Source of the DNA: Alphaproteobacteria bacterium
GTDB lineage: Bacteria > Pseudomonadota > Alphaproteobacteria > JAJFFI01
DNA: 43,605 nucleotides
NCBI GenBank assembly: GCA_030066595.1
Contig: JASJBI010000030.1
Span: forward strand, 1-43,605
Direction of reading: 5' to 3'
Part shown: in pieces, positions 1 to 8,102 of the stretch
How positions within the stretch are numbered: the stretch's first letter is position 1
Layout: each line of letters opens with the position of its first letter
The notes under the pieces: model-generated
What the model saw: only the letters and a program-made list of their open reading frames with translations
Database searches by the model: none
What the model was told of the DNA's origin: nothing
Program-made: the position numbers and the translations under genes

Positions 1-114
1 CGAACACGACGTTCGCGGGTCCGCGAATAGCCACGAGCGGACTCGAGCTGTTCGGCTCCGCGGGGCCAGCGGACATCTGGCGTCTCTAAATCCCCTCACT
101 GCTCTTTGTCGGCG

Positions 115-1104
115 CTACAGCTTTTTCTCGGATGATTCTGCTGTTGGCTGGGCCGGACATCGCTTGGGATCGGGCTCCCACGCCGCGGCCAATCGCTCCG
201 CTTCCGCAATCTGTTCCGGTGTCATGCCTTCGGCGGCGATAGCCATTGCGGCACGGGCATCGAAGGCACTTATTTCTTTTTGCCTGATGATCCGATCCCG
301 TCTTGCCTGATCAGTGTCTTCCGGAACGTTGATGGCTGCGAACGAATTCCACGCGATCTTAAACGACTTGTATGCGTTCACGTTGTATCGTTCTTTGACG
401 TCGCCCGTCAGCAAATAGGCGGCCCCCAAAGCTATAGACCACTTCCCAATACTGTCAGCGTTGCCCGTACAGAGCTCTTGTTCTCGGAAGGACGATAGTC
501 GCCGAGAAACGTCATCCGGTAATCGAGGTTTGCAAAAGCCCGCTGTGATGATGTTGGCTTTAACGTCCACAAACAGAGTTAAGAGCATCGGGAAGAACGA
601 GAGATACTGCGGGTCGGCAGAGATCTGGATATCGGGAAAGCACTCTCGCTGCGGAAATTCCTTGCAGTGCTCAGATGGTCTATCAGCCGGAGCCCGCAAC
701 CGGAGTGCGCCGCCAAGCACGGCGAAAGCAGCAGGAGCGGGATCTACAGACTTAACTTTTGCCGTAGCCGTCCACCCCCTTTCCAGTTTGTCCTGCTCCA
801 AGTCGGCGGTTAGTAGTATTGCGCGAGTCTTCTGCTGGTCGAATATCACGAACAGATGGTCGCCGGGTACGCTCTCTTGCTCTTCAACTACCCACTCCGC
901 CGCAGTCGAACGACCGGTCGGCTGCTTCTGTTTGAGTTTCACATGCCAGGTGCGGAGCTCGCAGCTCAGAATCTTCGCCTGCTTGAGCTGTTCGAAGCGC
1001 GATAGATCCTCTTCAGAAACTTCGGCCATCGCCCACGCTTTGAATGCCAGGGCTCCCACGACGGCGCAAAGCGCGGACGCAAAGATAGCCCGTCCGGATG
1101 GCAT
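115..1104 (-). CDS. Signal-anchored hypothetical protein
   Basis: I do not recognise this family. From the ATG at 1104 the product is about 329 residues. It begins with a short basic stretch and then one hydrophobic segment (residues about 5-25, FASALCAVVGALAF core), so it is probably exported or anchored in the inner membrane with the rest in the periplasm. Four cysteines lie in the middle (around SEHCKEF, QRECFPD, GFCKPR, QELCTG) and could form disulfides. The end, MTPEQIAEAERLAAAW, resembles the last helix of many TPR/Sel1-type proteins, but I see no full repeat. The start is uncertain: in-frame alternatives are ATG 1140 and GTG 1170, none with a clear ribosome binding site. Its GC is lower than the metabolic genes further right. 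It stands alone, convergent with nothing visible. Confidence 0.6.
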   Translation of the reverse strand: MPSGRAIFASALCAVVGALAFKAWAMAEVSEEDLSRFEQLKQAKILSCELRTWHVKLKQKQPTGRSTAAEWVVEEQESVPGDHLFVIFDQQKTRAILLTADLEQDKLERGWTATAKVKSVDPAPAAFAVLGGALRLRAPADRPSEHCKEFPQRECFPDIQISADPQYLSFFPMLLTLFVDVKANIITAGFCKPRLPDDVSRRLSSFREQELCTGNADSIGKWSIALGAAYLLTGDVKERYNVNAYKSFKIAWNSFAAINVPEDTDQARRDRIIRQKEISAFDARAAMAIAAEGMTPEQIAEAERLAAAWEPDPKRCPAQPTAESSEKKL

Positions 1105-1443
1105 CCAGAGTGTCGGCGAGCGCTGTCGGCAAGGTTGCATGGCACCGTTCGCGCATGTTTTCGTGAGCACCGAACACAGTGAATGCTATCCAGCTCGTTC
1201 CGACCTTGATCTGCGTCAGACCGATCCTGACGGCAGATGACTGTGCCACTTCGGCTTTTCGTCTCGAGACGCTCAGAGTCACGAACGTCCGAGATGGGTC
1301 AAAATCGGTCTTCGCAGGCGCCGGCCAACGATTTCCGCTTGTTGGCGGAACCCGGACATCCGGAGGCTGTTCTTCCGCTTAGAGGCCAAGAGCGGTCCTC
1401 ACCTGTCGAGAACTAGGGTCCTTTGGTTCCGACGAGAGAAGAA
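1105..1443. other. Non-coding gap with one degenerate dispersed repeat
   Basis: No convincing gene lies here. Open frames in this stretch are short or are the antisense of neighbouring genes. The only structure I see is a 31-base element at 1280-1310 that recurs at 1993-2023 in the same orientation and, inverted and degenerate, at 3485-3511. Confidence 0.5.
1280..1310 (-). repeat. Dispersed intergenic repeat, copy 1
   Basis: Read on the minus strand this carries the core CCGATTTTGACCC. Copy 2 at 1993-2023 has CCGCTTTTGGCCC and copy 3 at 3485-3511 has CCGCTTTTGACCC. Copies 1 and 2 also share the flank CACGA(A/G)CGTCCGAG. Similar 'CCGCTTTTGACCC' fragments are scattered between genes of many alphaproteobacteria (from memory). 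Confidence 0.45.
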
Positions 1444-1935
1444 TCACTCAAGGCGAGCCGAGACTTCACTGTGGCCAGACCACTTGGGCAATCCGTCGTC
1501 CATATCGAAAACCCTGGCTGCGTAGAATATGTGACATGTCGGCTTGAACGTCTCAGGCACTTTGGGCGGTGTCCCAAAGTCGAAGAGCGACGGGAACGCC
1601 AGCCACATGTTCCTTCCTTCATCAGCGAGGAGTGCGCCGCAAAGACTGCAACTTACTTTGCAGGGCAGAATTCTCGCGGCTTTGTTCAGATTGCCGTTGA
1701 AGAATCTCAAGTGATCTAGCCCTGCCCTAAACCTGACGTGGTGCTTATGGAATATGGCGGCCCACTGCATCGGCGCACCATGCAGCTTCTGGCACATGAC
1801 GCAGTGACAGATTTTCGCGTCCACCGGTTCGGAGCCGACGTGATATCGAACCGACCCGCAGTGGCAGCTCGCTTCGTACCTGGCCTCGAAATTCGTATCG
1901 TCGGTGCGCGCGAAGAGCTTTTCGAATTCATCCAT
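1444..1935 (-). CDS. GFA / CENP-V family zinc-binding protein
   Basis: This 163-residue protein belongs to the glutathione-dependent formaldehyde-activating enzyme (GFA) fold family. The zinc ligands are visible in order: a CHCG motif at about residue 24, CHC(V)MC at about 43-47, and CSLCG at about residues 96-100, the usual CxC...CxxC...CxxC arrangement. The N-terminal phrase ARYEASCHCGSVRY is typical of the family, and the length is normal. Most GFA proteins have no proven substrate; only Gfa of Paracoccus is tied to S-hydroxymethylglutathione formation. With no formaldehyde genes nearby, I would call this only a GFA-domain protein. The ATG at 1935 has a weak upstream purine stretch. It is monocistronic as far as can be seen. 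Confidence 0.88.
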   Translation of the reverse strand: MDEFEKLFARTDDTNFEARYEASCHCGSVRYHVGSEPVDAKICHCVMCQKLHGAPMQWAAIFHKHHVRFRAGLDHLRFFNGNLNKAARILPCKVSCSLCGALLADEGRNMWLAFPSLFDFGTPPKVPETFKPTCHIFYAARVFDMDDGLPKWSGHSEVSARLE

Positions 1936-1992
1936 GTGTCCGTCTCATCGGTCGGTCGCGAATTATTCAGTATGCGAGTCCGCACTTGGAAT

Positions 1993-2023
1993 CACGAGCG
2001 TCCGAGTAGGGCCAAAAGCGGCC
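1993..2023 (-). repeat. Dispersed intergenic repeat, copy 2
   Basis: This is the best-preserved copy of the 31-base element also present at 1280-1310. It lies between the start of the GFA gene and the start of the hydrolase gene, so any effect on expression would be on either divergent promoter. Confidence 0.45.
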
Positions 2024-2102
2024 GTCACGCTCTTTCTAAAATCGGTCCGCTGTATCGACTTGAGCAGACCGCAGGGCGCAATTGGCCGGATGGGGAGGTG
2101 AA

Positions 2103-2957
2103 ATGCGGCGTCTCGCTTGCTTTCTCGCATGTTGCGGCTTTCTCGCCGCTGCCTGTGCCCAAACGGCAACGACGGTGGCGTCCGGGGAAGAAGATCTGGA
2201 GATTTCCGTGTGCAGCCCTTTCGAGCCCGTCATCTTCTGGAGCTGGCGGCAGGCGGCCGGCGAACCCGACCCGGCGCGGGTCCGGAATTTGCCGTACGTC
2301 GACGCCGTCTCGGTGCGGGCCAACGACGGGCGCACCTTGCGGGGTTACAGGATCAGGCATGGCGGCTCAACGTCCTCGATGGCGGAGGGCTACGTGCTCG
2401 TCGCCCTGGGCAACGCCATGCTGGCCGATCAGCTGGTCGCCCCCATGACCTTCCTGCGCCGCCATGGGTTCGACGTCTACATCTTCGATCACCGCGGCTA
2501 CGGTCGCTCGGACGGAAAGGCGCGCCTGAAGGCGATGGCGCGCGATTACCTGCACATCATCTCCTGGCTCAACGCCAAGGGCTACGGTAAACGCGCCCTT
2601 TACGGCATGTCCTTCGGCGGCATCGTGCTCTTGAACGCCATCGGGGCGGGCGCCGTGTTCGACGCCGCGGTGATCGATTCGGCGCCGAGCCGCGTGTCCG
2701 ACCGGGGTTGCCCGGACTCCTACGATCCGGTCAACAACCTGCCGGCCGACAGCTCCCGCATTATGATCGTCGCTGGCGGCAAGGACACGGTAGTGAGACC
2801 GGCCGACATGGCGGCTCTCGTGGAGCGGGCGCGCCGACGCGGCGCCACCGTGATCGAGGAGCAATCCTTCGCCCATCCCTTTCAGGACCGCGATCCGGCG
2901 ATCCACCAAAGGCGCATGACGATCGTTCGCGACTTTCTCGTCGGCGCCTCCCGGTGA
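2103..2957 (+). CDS. Alpha/beta hydrolase, probable lipoprotein
   Basis: The product, 284 residues from the ATG at 2103, is a serine hydrolase of the alpha/beta-hydrolase fold. The start is set by a GGGAGGTGAA ribosome binding site ending just before it. The N-terminus MRRLACFLACCGFLAAAC reads as a signal peptide ending in a lipobox-like LAAAC, so the enzyme is probably attached to a membrane on the periplasmic side. The nucleophile elbow is GMSFGG (Ser at about residue 168). The oxyanion region FDHRGYGRSDG precedes it. The acid is likely the Asp in GGKDTVVRP and the base the His in SFAHPF near the C-terminus. It resembles the BAAT/peptidase S9-like or 'YfhR' group of lipases and esterases; the substrate cannot be told. 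Confidence 0.82.
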   Translation: MRRLACFLACCGFLAAACAQTATTVASGEEDLEISVCSPFEPVIFWSWRQAAGEPDPARVRNLPYVDAVSVRANDGRTLRGYRIRHGGSTSSMAEGYVLVALGNAMLADQLVAPMTFLRRHGFDVYIFDHRGYGRSDGKARLKAMARDYLHIISWLNAKGYGKRALYGMSFGGIVLLNAIGAGAVFDAAVIDSAPSRVSDRGCPDSYDPVNNLPADSSRIMIVAGGKDTVVRPADMAALVERARRRGATVIEEQSFAHPFQDRDPAIHQRRMTIVRDFLVGASR

Positions 2958-3278
2958 ACACGCCCTCGGTGGGGAATTGCGGAGGTCTTGGCGCGGCCTT
3001 GAACTGGCGTCCACACGCCCGGGTCGCCCGAACAACGAGTTGCGACGCCAGGGCTAGCGGCCTGAAACTCCAAAAAGGACATCTGGATGGGAGTGGCGAG
3101 CGAGCGAGGCCGACGAGCGTTTGGCTATGTATGATGATCGAGGGGAAGTTATGAATATTCGAGAGGGTCTAGCCGGACAGCGGGTGTTCGCAAGAAAGCG
3201 TGGCCGCCGGCTGACTAAATGCGCGGCAAATCGAAGAGCGGGTTAAGGCGGTTGCGTGCCCGCGCAGCCAATAAGAAC

Positions 3279-3308
3279 AAGGGCTTAGCCATAACCGGCT
3301 GAGCCCTT
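3279..3308 (-). terminator. Hairpin, probable terminator of the fused transporter gene
   Basis: The arms AAGGGCTTAGCC and GGCTGAGCCCTT pair over 12 bp with one G-T, around a 6-base loop. Read on the minus strand it is followed by TGTTCTTATT, a T-rich tail, which suits a Rho-independent terminator for the leftward gene ending at 3644, although it is 335 bases downstream. Confidence 0.5.
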
Positions 3309-3484
3309 CCTCATTCCTGGCAACACATTGGCAAACATTTGGACGAGATTCACGACATGGCGGATGCGTCAGTATGACCTGATGGCCGAGGGGAGTGGCC
3401 CACGGTTTGGGACCAAAGTCCCTGACATGACGCTTGGATGTCTTCTTGCCGCCCCGAAGCGGACTTTCAAGCGGCCGCGCTCGA

Positions 3485-3511
3485 CTTCCGCTTTTGACCC
3501 GAAGGAGACAT
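3485..3511 (+). repeat. Dispersed intergenic repeat, copy 3 (degenerate)
   Basis: This shares the CCGCTTTTGACCC core with the elements at 1280-1310 and 1993-2023 but is inverted relative to them and diverges outside the core. Confidence 0.35.
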
Positions 3512-3643
3512 GGGCAGTATAGCGGAATTAGCCAGTCTCTCGGAGTACCGGAGGCGCAAGTTCAAGGAAGCTGGTGCCAGGATCGCCACTCTGCAAGTTG
3601 CCCTCATTGCAGGTCAATCGTGCGGGGTACGGGCCTTCGGTTG

Positions 3644-5875
3644 CTAATCGACCCACCCCAGCACGTCGCGGACCATCGACCAGCGCGGCGGCTGCACCTC
3701 TTTGGTCTTGCCCTGGATCCAGTAGTCGGAGAGGGCGTCGATGCCGCCGGTCTCCTTCTCGATCAGGAGCCAGGCGTTCATCGCGCGCAGCAACAAGGCA
3801 CTGTCGTGGGCGACCAGATAGACGACGGGGACCCGAAGCACCGGCCGCGGAATGACGACCGAGAACCTGGGATGGAGAATGGTCCAGGCCGCGCCTTCCT
3901 CCGCCGTGTCCAGGAAGGCATCTGCGCCAGCCCCGCCGGTCTCGAAATACTCGGACTGTTCCTCCAATGTCGACAGTCGAACCAAATCTGCCTCGGGCAG
4001 CCGCGCCCAGATGTCCCGCGGCAGAGTCTGGAACGGACTGGTCGCAATGACGATCTCGCCCTGTTTCCTTATGGCTTGCCACGTTGTGAAGGCGGTGCGG
4101 CGTTGGTCCGGCACAAGAAATGCGATCGTGGCGGACGTGAAGGGGTTTGTCTCCGCCGCCGATTCCAATCGTTGCAGCCCCATCGCCACGGAAGTGAAAA
4201 CCGCGTCGCAGTAACCCGAGTTCAGTCGCTCCGGCGCACTTTTCACTTGTGCAAGGGGCATGAATTCGAGCCCCAAGCTTAGGCGCTCAGCGAGCCTGTG
4301 GGCCATCTCGATGTCGAAACCCACCAGTTCGCCTTCGACATTGAAGAAGGACAAGGGGTAGTTTCCACGCACATAGCAGATCCTGACGACGCCGCTGTCG
4401 ATAATCTCGCCGTAGCTGCGCGGTGCCTGCGCCTCGGGCGCCATTGCCACCGGCGGGGCTTCCCGATGGAGGACAGCCGGCTGGGGGCGGCGCAGGAGAT
4501 TGAGACCCTTGAGGGCCTCGTCCTTGGTATAGGGCACGACGACGACGTGGGTGTAGAAGGCGCGCGCACCGATCAGCACCGCGCCGACCAGGAGGACGCC
4601 GACGACCACGACGCGCAGCAGCGGCCAGAGCCGGAGGCGCGCCATGTTCTCCAGGGCGAAAGTCCCGATCAGCGCGATGGTCGCGTAGTGCATGGCGGAC
4701 ACGAGTGTCCCGAAACGGCTGATGATCACGTCGATCGACAGGAAGACCTGGAAGAGATCGCGCGGCAATTCGGCCAGGCCCAGGACGAAGGGGATGGCCA
4801 GGACCGTGCCGCCGAAGAGGCTGGCGATGCCGGCGAAGATCACCGAGGGGTAGGCCTCCGCCGAGACCGACGAGCCGATGTACCAGCCCGCGAAGAGCAC
4901 GAAGCTCAGCGACATCATGTTGCCGACGGTCGGGAAGCTGTAGAAGGTCGGGATCAAGACGTCGACCGACGACTGTGTCTCCTCCTCGTCTTCGACCACG
5001 GCCGTGTCCCTGTGGGCCGCGGCGATCAGGTCCTTGCAGATCTCGGCCAGCATCGGCAGCACCACGAGCGAGCTGCCGGTCGCGAAGGCGGTGATCAGCG
5101 GCGTGCGCAGCCGCCGCAGGATGTCGCCGTAGCGCAGCGGCGTCACGCTGGCGACCAGGCCGGGCAGGAGCCACAGGCCGATGACCAGCAGGATCAAGAC
5201 GATGACGACGATGTAGACCTGCAGACGGCCCAGGTCCTCGAAGCTCATGGTCCCGGCCGCGTTGGCGATCAGCGCGAAGACGCCCAGGGGCGCCAGCTTG
5301 GCGACGAAGCTCGTGACCTTCTTCAATGTCTCGCCCAGTGCGAGCAGAGGCTCGATGATGACCTCCTTGTTTCTCACGCCGGTCAGGGCGAGCCCGATCA
5401 TGATGCCGAACACGACCACCGCCGGAACGATGGCGTTGGCCAGGGAGAAAAATGGGTTCGAGGGGATGTAGAGCTCCAGGAAATCTGGGGCGGCGCGGGC
5501 TTCGATCGAGCTCTTCTGAAACAAGGAACGCGTCGGCCAGTCCGGGAAGGAGAGCGGCAGGAGCAGCACCAGGACGATGCCGACCGCCCAGAGCAGCAGC
5601 AGAACGACCCCGCCCTTGGTGGCGAGTTCCTTAACCTCGTCGTAGCTGAGTCGCCCGAGGCCGGTGATCAGGGCGACGACGATGTAGGGGATGACCGTGA
5701 TCTGCAGCAGCTTGATGAAGGCATCGCCGACGAATTTGAGTGGGGCGACGATCTCGCCGAAGAACAGCCCGGCGGCAGCGCCGAGCACAAGGCCTATCAG
5801 AATCTGCGTGGTGAGGCGGATCCGGGGGCCCTTGGGTGTTTCCTTTGGTGTGACTTCGGTTGTCGCAGTGGTCAC
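3644..5875 (-). CDS. Dicarboxylate-symporter (SDF) family transporter fused to a solute-binding domain
   Basis: The protein, 743 residues from GTG 5875, joins two modules. Residues about 20-455 are an SDF/DAACS (SLC1-type) secondary transporter with repeated membrane segments (TTQILIGLVLGAAAGLFFGE is the first). Residues about 477-743 are a family 3 periplasmic solute-binding domain (GVVRICYVRGNYPLSFF, then VGFDIEMAHRLAERL). A last hydrophobic segment before the linker would put the binding domain in the periplasm, so it may hand acidic amino acids or dicarboxylates to the carrier. Hallmarks are changed: the serine-rich hairpin reads TGSSLVVLPML and the usual NMDGT reads NMMSLS, so sodium coupling may differ. 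The start is unsure: TTG 5941 would add 22 residues and neither has a strong ribosome site. The gene stands alone. Confidence 0.9.
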   Translation of the reverse strand: MTTATTEVTPKETPKGPRIRLTTQILIGLVLGAAAGLFFGEIVAPLKFVGDAFIKLLQITVIPYIVVALITGLGRLSYDEVKELATKGGVVLLLLWAVGIVLVLLLPLSFPDWPTRSLFQKSSIEARAAPDFLELYIPSNPFFSLANAIVPAVVVFGIMIGLALTGVRNKEVIIEPLLALGETLKKVTSFVAKLAPLGVFALIANAAGTMSFEDLGRLQVYIVVIVLILLVIGLWLLPGLVASVTPLRYGDILRRLRTPLITAFATGSSLVVLPMLAEICKDLIAAAHRDTAVVEDEEETQSSVDVLIPTFYSFPTVGNMMSLSFVLFAGWYIGSSVSAEAYPSVIFAGIASLFGGTVLAIPFVLGLAELPRDLFQVFLSIDVIISRFGTLVSAMHYATIALIGTFALENMARLRLWPLLRVVVVGVLLVGAVLIGARAFYTHVVVVPYTKDEALKGLNLLRRPQPAVLHREAPPVAMAPEAQAPRSYGEIIDSGVVRICYVRGNYPLSFFNVEGELVGFDIEMAHRLAERLSLGLEFMPLAQVKSAPERLNSGYCDAVFTSVAMGLQRLESAAETNPFTSATIAFLVPDQRRTAFTTWQAIRKQGEIVIATSPFQTLPRDIWARLPEADLVRLSTLEEQSEYFETGGAGADAFLDTAEEGAAWTILHPRFSVVIPRPVLRVPVVYLVAHDSALLLRAMNAWLLIEKETGGIDALSDYWIQGKTKEVQPPRWSMVRDVLGWVD

Positions 5876-5941
5876 GGCGATCCGCTTTCCCCCTGGCCCT
5901 TCCCCGGACGTCGCGCTGGAATAGTACTGGGCCTTGGCCAA

Positions 5942-6347
5942 GACTAAAAGTTTGCGCCGGTCCCGTCACTTGCCCCGTCCAGGCGTTCACCGGTGTCGGA
6001 TCAAGTGGCCTGGCTAATGCTCCCGGTGGTAGCGAAAGCCTCCTCCCGGCTATGACTTCCCCTCGCGAGGCGCCTTCAGCGACGGTGAGTTGTAGTCGTT
6101 AAGCGGACGCGCGAGCCCGTTTCGTCGGCTATACCCCTGACTCCTGACGTGAGTCGAGCGGGGCGCTGACGGCCGGGGATGACCCATGTCGGACGTAGAT
6201 GGCTCGCTGGATACCCGCCAGATCGTTGGCATGAACTGCGGCAATGACGCGCCAACGGAGCACAGCGGCACGCTCCTGCGCGGCGCTGTTCGCTGCAATT
6301 AAGTGCTGTGTCCCAGATACTTCGAAAGCTGACCCCAACTCTCGTGC
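5942..6347. other. Non-coding gap upstream of the fused transporter
   Basis: I see no secure gene. A leftward frame at 6129-6338 (69 codons, TTG start, no clear ribosome site) has a protein-like middle (VLRWRVIAAVHANDLAGIQRAIYV) but matches no family I know. The stretch should hold the promoter of the leftward transporter gene and the terminator of the leftward gene ending at 6348; neither is clear. Confidence 0.4.
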
Positions 6348-7469
6348 CTAAAAGGGATAACGGAGTATGGCAGCTAGGTCGCCTTGGCCGGGAATCTCCT
6401 CGCGGCGGAGGGCCAGGACGCGCGCGCCTTTGAGGAGGGCCTGACCGGCGATCTGGTCAACGACGCCGTGGGTGTCGGCGCTTGCGGTCTCAGCGAAGGT
6501 CACGCTGCCGTCCTCTTCGTCCAGATACCCCGGTGTCGCGGTGTCGATGTCGACGGCGATCTCGGCGATCGCACCATAGACCGCCGCCTTCGCCGCATGC
6601 GCGACGTCCGTGGTCGTGCGTTGCTGCCCAGTGCGGGTCTCGAATTTTTCTGCGAAGGCGCGGATCCGGTCGGCGTGGATCCGGTCGAGCACGCTGCGCG
6701 CGGCGATGGCGAGGTCGTGGTCCGAGGTCGTCTCAGGATTGCTCTCGATGCCCGGCGCTGCGAGATGCGCATAGGTGCAGGCTTGACGGAATATGCTGTC
6801 GAGCGGCGGCCCCGCGGCGAGGATCAAGGGCGTGTTCCGCCCGCCCAGGAGGTCGCGGAGTGCGGCGTCAACCGCCCGGGCATACTGGCTCATGCGCACC
6901 TTCTTCCCCTCAGAGCCCTGGATGCGGCCCCGCGGCGAACGGCTTTCGAGTGATCCGCGGCCCACCGCGTCGCTGAGGTCCCGCGGCAGATCGGGGACGC
7001 GCACCTCCGCCGCCGGCAAATCTGCAGTCACTTCGACTAAGCGCACAGACCCTTGGGCCAGTGCCAGGACGAAGGCGTGCTGACCGGCGGTCACGGCGCG
7101 CATCAACGGCTTGACACGGAATCGATCGGCAACCTCGATGCTTTCGGGGAGCCGGTTGCCGAGGCGAAAGGTTGAGACGTTGTCGGGCGTGGCGAAGATC
7201 GCGAGGCTGTTGGCCTGATAGGCCCAGAAGGCGTCGTCCTCGACGAGATCGGTGAGCTGTTCGTCGATGCGCTCGACGGCCTGCCGGTCGTGATCGGCCG
7301 CGCGCAACTGGTCCAAGGCCGCGCTGGCCAGGTTGCCGAGCGCAATTCGGTCGCCGGCAGCCTCCAGCGTGATTGGTGTCGTCGGTAGGTAGATCGTCAC
7401 GCAGGCCGAGTCGCGTGCCGTGATCAGGCGTTCCAAGTCTTCGCGGGTTGGAATGTCGACGTGCAGCAA
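6348..7469 (-). CDS. baeRF-family protein (bacterial archaeo-eukaryotic release factor-like)
   Basis: The 373-residue protein matches the baeRF superfamily, bacterial relatives of the eukaryotic/archaeal release factor eRF1 and of Pelota. Recognisable phrases are the opening LHVDIPTREDLERLI, CVTIYLPT, FWAYQANSLAIFATPD, the domain 2 strand HAFVLALAQGSVRLVEV, and the C-terminal stretch VDQIAGQALLKGARVLALRREEIPG. The family is predicted from comparative genomics to act on ribosomes or ribosome-associated RNA under stress; the biochemical role is unproven. The start is a TTG at 7469, supported by a GGGAG site 9 bases upstream and by a TTGACA-17-AATAGT promoter at 7512-7540. Length is normal for the family. 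It is monocistronic. Confidence 0.82.
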   Translation of the reverse strand: MLHVDIPTREDLERLITARDSACVTIYLPTTPITLEAAGDRIALGNLASAALDQLRAADHDRQAVERIDEQLTDLVEDDAFWAYQANSLAIFATPDNVSTFRLGNRLPESIEVADRFRVKPLMRAVTAGQHAFVLALAQGSVRLVEVTADLPAAEVRVPDLPRDLSDAVGRGSLESRSPRGRIQGSEGKKVRMSQYARAVDAALRDLLGGRNTPLILAAGPPLDSIFRQACTYAHLAAPGIESNPETTSDHDLAIAARSVLDRIHADRIRAFAEKFETRTGQQRTTTDVAHAAKAAVYGAIAEIAVDIDTATPGYLDEEDGSVTFAETASADTHGVVDQIAGQALLKGARVLALRREEIPGQGDLAAILRYPF

Positions 7470-7511
7470 GACCCGTCACTCCCTGTGTCAATCAGACGTG
7501 ATAGGGGGTCG

Positions 7512-7540
7512 ACTATTCGGCTAGGCGCGAAACCTGTCAA
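7512..7540 (-). promoter_or_regulatory. Sigma70-like promoter of the baeRF gene
   Basis: On the minus strand a perfect TTGACA (7535-7540) is followed after 17 bases by AATAGT (7512-7517, 4 of 6 consensus). Transcription would begin near 7505, giving a leader of about 35 bases before the TTG start at 7469. Confidence 0.5.
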
Positions 7541-8045
7541 CGATCAAGAGCCGATTGCCATGGCCTACCCGGGTATTGCGAGACGTGAATGAACCTCGAT
7601 CGGCCCTCGCCGGAACGGTGCCGAGTGCTGGTTTTGGCTAATATTCGCCGTGCCGCGGCCCGCGTGAAAACGTCTCGAGTTGGGTGCCAACCGGACATTC
7701 TCCTGAGTGGCTTCAATAGATCGCGTTTGTGAGTATACGGCCTAAGAGGGAAGGGTAAAATCTCTAGCGTTTCGGTATAAGTCCTTGTTTCGAAAAAAGT
7801 AGATAAAGTTGGTTGCGTGCCCGGTATTTGGAGCTGCCTCCGATCCGTCGAAACGTCGCCTTCGGGTCATTTCGTGACATCCGGCCAGGTCGTCTCGAAT
7901 GCCTGCTTCAGGCTAAGCAGCAGACATCCCAGCTTTAGGGCACTCACTCATGTTTGGGCGGGTTTGGTCCTCGCCTACAAGGAACTGGGAAATCTGATCG
8001 CGACTTGCCCATGACCGCGCGGTCGGGGACCCGAAGCCCGGGACG
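7541..8045. other. Non-coding stretch with an A+T-rich patch
   Basis: No gene is convincing here. A 65-codon GTG-start frame at 7817-8014 has no recognisable domain and no clear ribosome binding site. The section 7715-7815 is markedly lower in GC than the rest of the window, ending in a run of A at about 7793-7798. Beyond the promoters at its two ends I see no structure. Confidence 0.4.
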
Positions 8046-8073
8046 TTCACCGCGGCTAGCGTCGTGCTATTCT
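8046..8073 (+). promoter_or_regulatory. Candidate promoter of the truncated DsbA-like gene
   Basis: TTCACC (8046-8051), a 16-base spacer and TATTCT (8068-8073) precede the truncated copy. The intact copy has an alignable TTACTG-17-TATCCT at 9173-9201, so the promoter appears to have been duplicated with the gene. Confidence 0.35.
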
Positions 8074-8102
8074 AGTCTTACGATCGGCTCTCGGGGGGAC
8101 GC

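Larger units (their letters stand above)
2958..3643. other. 686-base gap: terminator-like hairpin, repeat, one doubtful small frame
   Basis: There is no secure gene here. A 31-codon frame at 3151-3246 starts with ATG after GAGGGGAAGTT and encodes a very basic peptide (MNIREGLAGQRVFARKRG...), but nothing supports it beyond that possible ribosome site. A strong hairpin lies at 3279-3308 and a degenerate dispersed repeat at 3485-3511. The segment 3100-3400 is lower in GC than the flanking genes and may be the remnant of a lost element; I cannot recognise which. Confidence 0.5.

Noticed and set aside
461..1240. Long rightward open frame of 259 codons
   Set aside because: It is the antisense of the leftward hypothetical gene 115-1104; its translation is Ser/Arg-rich and has no domain, typical of a shadow frame.
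4298..5947. Rightward open frame of 549 codons opposite the transporter
   Set aside because: Its composition (Asp, Glu, Gln, His and Arg runs) is that of an antisense of hydrophobic membrane segments; the leftward frame encodes clear SDF and solute-binding motifs.
6129..6338. 69-codon leftward frame
   Set aside because: It has a TTG start without a ribosome site and no known family; part looks protein-like, so it is left as unproven rather than annotated.
7817..8014. 65-codon GTG-start frame
   Set aside because: There is no ribosome binding site, no domain, and the composition is not clearly coding.
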